Shown piece after piece: positions 1-5,621 of a stretch of 8,848 bases of DNA. The DNA is from an uncultured Spirochaetia bacterium (GTDB lineage: Bacteria > Spirochaetota > UBA6919). The position numbers and the translations under genes are program-made. Under the pieces are notes generated by a model. The model saw only the letters and a program-made list of their open reading frames with translations, had not been told where the DNA came from and ran no database searches. Every line of letters starts with the position of its first letter. The stretch's first letter is position 1. The stretch lies in contig CAJXGR010000117.1 of NCBI GenBank assembly GCA_913053665.1, forward strand, positions 1 to 8,848, read 5' to 3'.

Positions 1-6
1 TCAGGT

Positions 7-1515
7 TTATCCCTTTTCTGCAAATGGCTTCAATTTAATCTTAGCCTCCTGCTCAAGCTGATAAAAGGATTGTATCACCTCTTCATTGGCTTCCTTAATC
101 CTGGTCTCCCCATAAGGAAAGCTAAACTTTATCTTATGACTTAAAAAATAGCTTAAGAAGTACTTAAGAGGAGGTTTCAGGTTCTTGACAGCTAATCGCT
201 TTATCGATGCAGACATCGGCAAAAGAGCCAGGGAAAAATCAATGGGACCCACGTACTGAACAGCAAAATTGAAGTCATTCACCCCCTCGAAACGGGGGAT
301 CCATCTTTCTAAAGCTTTTTCATCCAGTGTGAGGGTCTTGTATTTTAATCTTATCCACTCCTGAACAACATCATACTGAGCTATATACTGGTCTTCACGA
401 GAACAATTTTTCTTTTGATACTCTATGTCTTCGACTAGATAGTCTAACTTTCTTTTGGATACGTTTTTCTTAATGAGTTCAAAAGCTCCATTCTCTAAGG
501 CAATAAAGGCTTTAGCTAATGTCAAATCATGGCACTGGGACAAGAGATCCTGCAATAGATTAGCCTCTGAGGCTTTCTCAATCCACTGAAACAGGGGGCG
601 ATCATTGAAAAAGACCTTGTGATTCATGATCTTCACTTCGCTTAATATCCGGTTCAAGCGATCCAATTGCAAAGATTCCATCTTTTTATCTTGAGTCAGG
701 ACCTCCAGGTTTAATCCTGTCTGATACAAGGCAATCTCTAGCCATTGGCTATCTTTATCCTGCTGACCCGTCGCTTCAATGAAATCACTCCTCTGGGTCT
801 TGGACAGATTGGCCATGACTCGTTTATGGCCCTCTTTAATCTTTGTAGACAAGGCCCAGAGCATATCGTAACTCATTAGACTATTGCTGAGCATAAGTCC
901 CAGCATTTTCTGGAACTCACGATCCGTCAAGCTATTTACAAAATCTATTATATCCAAGGGAAAACGGATATTTTTCCTATAAAACTCACCCTGTAAATCT
1001 ACAATGAAGTCTGACAGAAGATTCAGATCAGATGTTTTTGATATATCCTTGTGAACCAATAATCCCAGCAGGAAGTCAAGGCTTGGTCGTGGGATGAAAA
1101 AGCTAAAATCAAACTCCATACTGCCTTTTCGGTACCGAGCTTTTATGATATAAGCTGTTGGGCTGTCCAGATCTTTCATTGTCTGGAAATCAAGAAGCTT
1201 TTCTTTGCCAACCTGGGGGAATCCCTTTTTCAGTGTGGTATCTGTGATAAAGTCTTTTATTCTTTCAGTGAACGAGAGGGCAATCTGGGGTAAGGACTCA
1301 AAGTACTTTTTATGATCACTTGGTTCAACCATAAAGTAAAAGGACAGATTCTTGAATATCCTGGAGGGAAAAGCCATATGAGGAGGGAGCCTGGTTATTT
1401 CACCCGACCCAAGAAGCTTGGAATGGATAAATGTGATTTCTGTTTCATCCGGCTTATATAATTCAAAGTCCGACAGGAAGATTCTATCTGCTAATGTGGC
1501 GTTTAACATGCTCAT
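7..1515 (-). CDS. Uncharacterised protein with FliM/CheC-like N-terminal region and three degenerate FliG-like repeats
   Basis: This is a 502-residue protein without a signal peptide or membrane segment, so it is probably cytosolic. I do not recognise a named family across its full length. Residues about 54-152 resemble the end of a FliM/CheC-type middle domain: a helix around 74-90, then a strand-rich stretch ending in FFIPRPSLDFLLG, comparable to the 'CIPYxxLEPI' ending of FliM. Residues about 195-273, 300-392 and 397-495 look like three copies of the helical FliG middle/C-terminal module. Each has an acidic start (TDREF, NDRPLFQWI, LDEKALERWI), then a helix, then an 'N-[VL]-[SK]' turn (ANLSKTQR, KNVSKRKLDYL, KNLKPPLKYFL). 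The last copy also matches the FliG C-terminal order down to the final helix and a closing hydrophobic strand. The gene begins 20 bases after the DUF948 gene and is probably co-transcribed with it. The start is ATG at 1515; a second ATG lies at 1509, and neither has a clear ribosome site. Function is unknown; the homology is read by eye only. Confidence 0.85.
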   Translation of the reverse strand: MSMLNATLADRIFLSDFELYKPDETEITFIHSKLLGSGEITRLPPHMAFPSRIFKNLSFYFMVEPSDHKKYFESLPQIALSFTERIKDFITDTTLKKGFPQVGKEKLLDFQTMKDLDSPTAYIIKARYRKGSMEFDFSFFIPRPSLDFLLGLLVHKDISKTSDLNLLSDFIVDLQGEFYRKNIRFPLDIIDFVNSLTDREFQKMLGLMLSNSLMSYDMLWALSTKIKEGHKRVMANLSKTQRSDFIEATGQQDKDSQWLEIALYQTGLNLEVLTQDKKMESLQLDRLNRILSEVKIMNHKVFFNDRPLFQWIEKASEANLLQDLLSQCHDLTLAKAFIALENGAFELIKKNVSKRKLDYLVEDIEYQKKNCSREDQYIAQYDVVQEWIRLKYKTLTLDEKALERWIPRFEGVNDFNFAVQYVGPIDFSLALLPMSASIKRLAVKNLKPPLKYFLSYFLSHKIKFSFPYGETRIKEANEEVIQSFYQLEQEAKIKLKPFAEKG

Positions 1516-1535
1516 CTTTATCGACCCATAAGACC

Positions 1536-1895
1536 TTATCCAGAGGGTTTTTCTTTATCCCCTTTTTTAAAAAAACGAGTGACTAAATCAACGATCATCT
1601 GTAAAACAGAGTTCAACACATAAAAGTTTTGTGTCACTTTTGACAATATCTCTTTAAACTGATCAATAGACTCTTTGGTTTCATTTGTGATCGACCGAAC
1701 CGTTTCTTTCACATGGCCCGCTTCATCCTTAACATAGCGTGACATATCAACAACATTCTTGGCGATCTCCTTGAATTGCTCCAGGAGGGGAAATGCTTTT
1801 TTAGCCAATTTTACAACAATATAAAGCTCAACGAGACTACGGACCAGCAAAATTACCGTTATAACTATGACGCAAACTGTTATTATATCATTCAT
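1536..1895 (-). CDS. DUF948/YtxG-like single-pass membrane protein
   Basis: This 119-residue protein has one N-terminal transmembrane helix (about residues 4-24, rich in V, I and L). A long charged, helical tail (about 30-110) follows, with heptad-like spacing and repeated K/E and T/S residues, and the protein ends in a lysine-rich tail. This layout is typical of the DUF948 family, which includes Bacillus YtxG: a membrane anchor with a coiled-coil cytosolic rod of unknown biochemical role, often encoded beside YtxH proteins. Here it follows the two YtxH-like genes after a 79-base gap and precedes the FliG-like gene by 20 bases. The ATG at 1895 lacks a good Shine-Dalgarno sequence. A TATAAA box lies about 15 bases upstream, so a secondary promoter is possible. 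Existence of the gene is very likely; the family call is by architecture and neighbourhood. Confidence 0.85.
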   Translation of the reverse strand: MNDIITVCVIVITVILLVRSLVELYIVVKLAKKAFPLLEQFKEIAKNVVDMSRYVKDEAGHVKETVRSITNETKESIDQFKEILSKVTQNFYVLNSVLQMIVDLVTRFFKKGDKEKPSG

Positions 1896-1974
1896 ATTTG
1901 AAGCTTATCTTTTTATAGAACCCTTTGGGAATGGAAAACAACGTTGACCTCATAACTAAAGGCCAGGATTCTTA

Positions 1975-2253
1975 TCAACTCTCACTGAACTTGTCCATTT
2001 CTTCTTTAAAAGCTTTCTTACCTTCTTTCACAGCGTCTTGAGCCTTGTCTTTAAAACGATGGACTTCATTGGAGGCGATATCCTTCAAATCTCCGACCTG
2101 TGTTTTCACACGCTCCTCTACACCTTTAGCGTATTCCTTGATTTGCTCTCTTGTTTCCCTTCCTGACTTGGGTGCAAACATCAAAGCTAATCCAGCTCCC
2201 AGCAACCCCCCCGCCAAGAATGCGTATAAATTACCTGAATCGTTACGTCCCAT
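1975..2253 (-). CDS. YtxH domain-containing small membrane protein (92 aa)
   Basis: This is a YtxH-type protein. Residues about 9-27 form a glycine-rich hydrophobic helix (FLAGGLLGAGLALMFAPKSG), followed at once by the signature APKSGRETR (28-36). The tail (37-92) is a long amphipathic helix rich in K, E, D and A, with a loose 11-residue periodicity reminiscent of LEA/apolipoprotein helices. The family is usually 80-140 residues long, sits in the cytoplasmic membrane, and is linked to general stress or envelope functions in Firmicutes; its molecular role is not known. The start is ATG at 2253, supported by an AGGAG ribosome site six bases upstream. It begins 14 bases after the stop of the shorter YtxH paralogue, so the two are surely translated from one message. 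Confidence 0.92.
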   Translation of the reverse strand: MGRNDSGNLYAFLAGGLLGAGLALMFAPKSGRETREQIKEYAKGVEERVKTQVGDLKDIASNEVHRFKDKAQDAVKEGKKAFKEEMDKFSES

Positions 2254-2267
2254 AATTTCTCCTAACC

Positions 2268-2444
2268 CTATATTCGATCAACAAAACGTGTTAGATTAAC
2301 CGTATCCTTCATATCTTTTGAAATCTTTTTGATAGTCTTCCTTGTCTTATCACCCGATTGGGGGGCCAGTAATAAAGCAATTCCGGCTCCAATCAAACTA
2401 CCAACAACAAATGAGTAAAACAAATCTTTTTCATCCTTCCCCAT
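2268..2444 (-). CDS. Short YtxH-like membrane protein (58 aa), tandem paralogue
   Basis: This small gene encodes 58 residues, starting MGKDEKDLFYSF and ending TRFVDRI. It has the same plan as its 92-residue neighbour: a short charged N-terminus, a glycine-containing hydrophobic helix (about residues 9-28), the motif LAPQSGDKTRK (26-36; compare MFAPKSGRETR in the neighbour), and a short amphipathic lysine-rich tail. The tail is about 35 residues shorter than in the neighbour. The start at 2444 is well fixed: a perfect AGGAGG lies five bases upstream, and a promoter with consensus TTGACA lies about 50-77 bases upstream. It is the first gene of the left-hand cassette. The two YtxH genes most likely arose by duplication, though they now share mainly the core motif. 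Its product is probably an inner-membrane protein that could partner with the longer paralogue; that is inference. Confidence 0.88.
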   Translation of the reverse strand: MGKDEKDLFYSFVVGSLIGAGIALLLAPQSGDKTRKTIKKISKDMKDTVNLTRFVDRI

Positions 2445-2450
2445 AGTTTC

Positions 2451-2456
2451 CTCCTA
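2451..2456 (-). promoter_or_regulatory. Strong Shine-Dalgarno site deciding the start of the 58-aa YtxH gene
   Basis: On the minus strand the sequence reads ATAGGAGGAAACT before the ATG at 2444. It contains a full AGGAGG. This fixes the start of a gene short enough to be missed by length filters. The next gene (start 2253) has AGGAG in a similar position. The other genes in the window have no comparable site. Confidence 0.85.
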
Positions 2457-2493
2457 TGGCCAAATAAATGACTTAAAAGTGAGAAGACCTTAT

Positions 2494-2521
2494 AGTTTAG
2501 CACAAAAAGCCAAAATGTCAA
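2494..2521 (-). promoter_or_regulatory. Sigma-70-type promoter of the YtxH/DUF948/FliG-like cassette
   Basis: On the minus strand a perfect -35 box TTGACA (2521-2516) is followed by a 16-base spacer and a -10 box TAAACT (2499-2494, four of six consensus positions). An alternative TATAAG lies five bases further on. Predicted transcription begins near 2487, giving a leader of about 43 bases with the AGGAGG site near its end. An A-run (T-run on the plus strand) just upstream of the -35 box could act as an UP-like element. This is the best promoter match in the window. Confidence 0.65.
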
Positions 2522-2532
2522 TATTTTTTTAT

Positions 2533-2569
2533 AAAAAACTGCCTAAAATTAGATGGTATCCTGGCAATT
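2533..2569 (-). terminator. Probable intrinsic terminator after trpC
   Basis: On the minus strand AATTGCC (2569-2563) can pair with GGCAGTT (2543-2537) as a seven-pair stem with one U-G wobble, around a 19-base loop. It runs directly into a T-run (2538-2533). It begins 27 bases after the trpC stop codon and ends 12 bases before the -35 box of the next promoter, which is a sensible place for a boundary. The long loop and modest GC content make it a weak-to-moderate terminator. Confidence 0.4.
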
Positions 2570-2596
2570 TGCATGACCATCTTTATAAAGACCACT

Positions 2597-3376
2597 TTAA
2601 TTCGTCTCACCCAGAAGCCATCTAACCTGCGAAGCGATATCTTCTTCTCTCATAAAGGCTTCACCGATTAAGACCCCGTCCACACCCAGGGATTTTAGAT
2701 AGGTTATATCTTCAGGTTTATGAATCCCGCTTTCTGATATTACGATTTTATCTTTTGGGATCAGTGTGATCAAATCTTCAGTATGCTTTAAGTCCGTGTG
2801 AAAGGTCTTTAAATTGCGATTATTGATACCGATGATTTCTCCACCGACTTCCAGGGCAATGTTTACCTCTCCTTCATCGTGGACTTCAATGAGAGCCTTT
2901 AAATGAAGACGATGGGCAAAATCAATGTATTCTTTTATTTGGCCAGGGGTTAACGCAGAGACAATGAGTAATATGGCGCTTGCGCCGGCATAATAGGCTT
3001 CAAGGATTTGGTAAGTGTCTATAATAAAGTCTTTCCTTAGTAGAGGTAATTTAACCTCCTGACTCACACGCTTAAGATAAGATAACTTACCTTTAAAATA
3101 CTTCTCATCCGTCAGTACGGATATAGCTGAAGCCCCTGATGATTCATAGATTTTAGCGATTTCTATGGGATCAAAGTCCTCTCGAATGATCCCTTTGGAG
3201 GGGGATGCTTTTTTAATCTCTGATATGACAAAGAGTTGTCCCTTTTTATAATGGCTTAAGAAGTCAATAGCTACTTCAGCCACCTTTTCAGGCAGATCCA
3301 AAGGCTGGCTTTTTTTACGCTCTTCAACTTCAAGTCGCTTATCGGCCAATATTTGATCCAATATACCTTTGCTCAT
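2597..3376 (-). CDS. trpC: Indole-3-glycerol-phosphate synthase
   Basis: This enzyme closes the ring of 1-(2-carboxyphenylamino)-1-deoxyribulose 5-phosphate to indole-3-glycerol phosphate, with loss of CO2 and water, in tryptophan synthesis. It is a single-domain cytosolic TIM barrel of 259 residues, the normal length, with no fused TrpF. The family start ILDxILADKRxEVEERK is at residues 5-21. The catalytic set is present: SEIKKASPSKG (52-62) with E53, K55 and S58; LRKDF (113-117) with K115 as general acid; E164 in LIEVHDE; N185 in GINNRNL; E215-S216 in ISESGI; and the phosphate-binding end VLIGEAFM (235-242). The enzyme should therefore be active. It lies 140 bases after the RNase gene, and no other trp gene is in the window. 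The ATG at 3376 has no ribosome site, but this start fits the family exactly. Confidence 0.97.
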   Translation of the reverse strand: MSKGILDQILADKRLEVEERKKSQPLDLPEKVAEVAIDFLSHYKKGQLFVISEIKKASPSKGIIREDFDPIEIAKIYESSGASAISVLTDEKYFKGKLSYLKRVSQEVKLPLLRKDFIIDTYQILEAYYAGASAILLIVSALTPGQIKEYIDFAHRLHLKALIEVHDEGEVNIALEVGGEIIGINNRNLKTFHTDLKHTEDLITLIPKDKIVISESGIHKPEDITYLKSLGVDGVLIGEAFMREEDIASQVRWLLGETN

Positions 3377-3382
3377 ATCAAT

Positions 3383-3411
3383 AATATAATTCTTATTTTA
3401 GAAAAATACAA
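3383..3411 (-). promoter_or_regulatory. Possible promoter giving a leaderless trpC message
   Basis: On the minus strand TTGTAT (3411-3406), a 17-base spacer and TATATT (3388-3383, five of six matches to the -10 consensus) precede the trpC ATG. The -10 box ends six bases before the start codon, so transcription would begin at or within one base of the A of ATG. That fits the absence of a Shine-Dalgarno site. The -35 match is poor (three of six), and AT-rich spacers produce such matches by chance. Confidence 0.35.
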
Positions 3412-3425
3412 TCATAATTCGACGA

Positions 3426-3453
3426 GATCCTTGACTTCTTGTTTTCAAGGATC
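3426..3453. repeat. Perfect 9-bp inverted repeat between the RNase gene and trpC
   Basis: GATCCTTGA (3426-3434) and TCAAGGATC (3445-3453) are exact reverse complements around a 10-base loop. No T-run follows directly on either strand; the nearest on the minus strand is about 20 bases on, at 3402-3407. It is therefore not a textbook intrinsic terminator. It could be an RNA hairpin that stabilises the upstream 3' end, an imperfect terminator, or an operator. A second small hairpin (ATGAG 3463-3467 with CTCAT 3475-3479) lies next to it, towards the RNase gene. Confidence 0.55.
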
Positions 3454-3516
3454 GATGAAGGCATGAGTGTTCGTCTCATCGGCTATTTCACCTTAAAATC
3501 CCAAGGTTTATCCCCA

Positions 3517-5562
3517 TCAATTGGCCCTTTTAATATGAAGGACATCCAAAAGTGGGTTCACCCGATGAATCATCACCTCCACTTCCTGGCCCAAGTCGAA
3601 GTGAGCGGGTGTTATAAGTACCGCCTGAACAAATACTTCCCTGATTTCAGTCAAATATCCGTTGGAAAGTTTTCTAATTACAACAGCCTTAAAAGTCCTC
3701 GACTTTTCTTGTTTTAAGTACTTCAGCAGCCAGTATCGCGTGGTTTCACGTTCAATCCCTTTCACTTCTTTGCTGGCTCGATCAGCTGTTGCCGCCACTT
3801 TCTGTATCTCTTCAACTGAATAGTAGGGGCTTCCCTTAAGAATGAACTCTTTAATCTGGCGGTGAATAATGAGATCATGGTAGCGTCTAATGGGAGATGT
3901 ACTCTGGGTATAACTATCCAGGCCCAATGCAAAATGACGTCTTGGGTAAGCATCCATTTCAGCCTTCTTCATTTTCTTTAATTGCTCCAGAAGAAGATGT
4001 TTGTGGTTACGAATGTTATCATCGAGGACTATTGGCTCATCGGGGGGATCCTGACCTATGTAGACGGCTGGGATTCCATGATCCTGACAATATCGAGCGG
4101 CTATATGATTCGCGTAGATCATGAACTCTTTGACAATCAAAAAGCTCTTGAGTTCATGATGAATAGTTTTAAGATAAACCCTTCCATCCTCATCAATTCG
4201 GACTTTAACATCCGGGTTCTTAAACTCAACAGCCCCCTGATTTTCTCTCATAGACTGAAGCTTTGTTGCCATCTCATAAAGCTTTTTAAGGATAGCCCCC
4301 ACGTCTTCAGCCTTCTCCAGAGCTTCATCCACGGATTCATAGGTCATTCTCTTGTCCACAGAGATAATCGAGAGATGAACCTCATGATTGCTTATCTCCA
4401 AGTCCCTGTCAAAGTGGATCATAAAACTAATGGCTGGTCGAACTTCACCTTCAACCAAACTCATTTTATCTTCAGATAAGACTTCAGGGAACATGGATAT
4501 TTTCTCAATCGGCAAATAGACGGTCATACCGCGATTAAGAGCTTCTTGATCCAGGATGGACCCAGGGTCAATGAAATAAGAGGCGTCGGAAATATGGACC
4601 CCCACTGAGTAGGAATCCCCCAAGTCCTCAAATGTTAATGCGTCATCCAGGTCTTTGGAGTCGGCATCATCTATTGTGATGGTGTATAAAGACCTGTAGT
4701 CTTTCCTTCCATTGTAGTCTTCTTCCAGAAAACCTTTAGACTCATGAACGCTTTGTAATGCTTTCTCACTAAAGGTTAATGGGGTATGATGCTTTAAGAG
4801 GCTCAAATTGACGTCTTCCTGAAAAACCCCAATATCTATAAAGAACTTGTGCATGCCTTCAATGGGGTTATCAATTTTAAGCCCACATTCCATTTTTATC
4901 CGGCTCACTAGATCCAGGGCAAGTTTTTTCTTTTCGTAGAGATCCCTGAAAATAATGTATTGTTTAATGGGTTCCAGGAGTTTTAGTACTTCTACGGGGG
5001 GTGGGAGGATGTTTTCACCTGATGGATTACTTATAAAGTCTTTCAGCCAGTCATAAGCGATTTGTGTCTCTTTTTGTTTCTTTTCCTCACTGAGTTTACT
5101 CCGTTCACGCTCTTCGATTTGCTCTTGGACCAACTTATAGGGCTTTGGATAGTATAATTCACTTTTTAGCTTGAAATAAACCTGATCTCCATCCAGACAA
5201 AAAGCCATCGATAAGACTTTTTCAGCAGATGGGTTCTCCGAAAAGGTAAGTTCAGCCAGTGACTTCGCGCTATACCCCTCTTCTTCTTCTCTAAGCAAAT
5301 CATAGAGGTCTTCTAACTCGATCGATGCAGATTGTTCATCTATCTGTTCACGATAGGTTTTCAGCTCTCTGGCAATCTCGAAATCTTTAGCATCCAGGGA
5401 TAGACTCTTATCCAGATGGTATTCAATCTTTTCCGGAGAAACGTTCCCCTTTTTATTCTCCTCGGAAAGCAAAAGTACCTTCTTACCCTTATCCTCCAGT
5501 ACAACACCTAATAGTAAATGTCCTTTCTCACGGTAGGCAACGATTTTACTTTGCTTTTCCAT
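3517..5562 (-). CDS. RNase II/R (RNB) family 3'-5' exoribonuclease
   Basis: This is a processive 3'-5' exoribonuclease of 681 residues from the ATG at 5562. A GTG at 5601 would add 13 residues (694), and the residue numbers below count from that GTG. Domains in order: a small beta-rich N-terminal domain (about 18-62), a winged-helix-like acidic region (about 75-190), the catalytic RNB domain (about 300-620), and a C-terminal S1-like RNA-binding domain (634-691). The metal site ITIDDADSKDLDDAL is intact, with D311, D317, D319 and D320 matching D201, D207, D209 and D210 of E. coli RNase II. The nucleotide-binding motif TSPIRRYHDLIIHR (568-581) is also present. The N-terminal half lacks the recognisable twin cold-shock domains of RNase R and resembles the shorter RNB proteins of cyanobacteria and plastids. 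I prefer ATG 5562 because the first domain begins right after it; neither start has a ribosome site. The potassium-channel gene ends 59 bases upstream (20 from the GTG), so they may be co-transcribed. Confidence 0.94.
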   Translation of the reverse strand: MEKQSKIVAYREKGHLLLGVVLEDKGKKVLLLSEENKKGNVSPEKIEYHLDKSLSLDAKDFEIARELKTYREQIDEQSASIELEDLYDLLREEEEGYSAKSLAELTFSENPSAEKVLSMAFCLDGDQVYFKLKSELYYPKPYKLVQEQIEERERSKLSEEKKQKETQIAYDWLKDFISNPSGENILPPPVEVLKLLEPIKQYIIFRDLYEKKKLALDLVSRIKMECGLKIDNPIEGMHKFFIDIGVFQEDVNLSLLKHHTPLTFSEKALQSVHESKGFLEEDYNGRKDYRSLYTITIDDADSKDLDDALTFEDLGDSYSVGVHISDASYFIDPGSILDQEALNRGMTVYLPIEKISMFPEVLSEDKMSLVEGEVRPAISFMIHFDRDLEISNHEVHLSIISVDKRMTYESVDEALEKAEDVGAILKKLYEMATKLQSMRENQGAVEFKNPDVKVRIDEDGRVYLKTIHHELKSFLIVKEFMIYANHIAARYCQDHGIPAVYIGQDPPDEPIVLDDNIRNHKHLLLEQLKKMKKAEMDAYPRRHFALGLDSYTQSTSPIRRYHDLIIHRQIKEFILKGSPYYSVEEIQKVAATADRASKEVKGIERETTRYWLLKYLKQEKSRTFKAVVIRKLSNGYLTEIREVFVQAVLITPAHFDLGQEVEVMIHRVNPLLDVLHIKRAN

Positions 5563-5571
5563 ATCTACTTT

Positions 5572-5577
5572 ATTATA
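5572..5577 (-). promoter_or_regulatory. Consensus -10 box just upstream of the RNase ATG
   Basis: The minus strand reads TATAAT at 5577-5572, nine bases before the ATG at 5562, so a transcript starting from it would have a leader of only a few bases. No acceptable -35 hexamer is found 16-18 bases further up (TGTTAA at 17). If real, it supports the ATG over the upstream GTG, which lies outside such a transcript. In AT-rich DNA this may be chance. Confidence 0.25.
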
Positions 5578-5621
5578 TCCTGTATCTTTAATATTTAACA
5601 CGTTCTAAATAACTATATTTG

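Noticed and set aside
2045..2299. Plus-strand open frame over the YtxH genes
   Set aside because: It is antisense to two well-supported genes with ribosome sites, and its product has no coherent features.
3377..3516. T-box or tryptophan leader-peptide attenuator before trpC
   Set aside because: There is no T-box consensus, no short frame with tandem TGG codons, and no terminator/antiterminator pair with a T-run.
3439..3717. 92-codon plus-strand open frame crossing the RNase 3' end
   Set aside because: Most of it is antisense to the S1 domain of the RNase, and the product shows no family features. It is a frame shadow.
3982..4479. 165-codon plus-strand open frame
   Set aside because: It lies wholly inside the RNase gene, antisense to the conserved catalytic RNB domain. 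Its protein has no recognisable motif and no ribosome site is evident.
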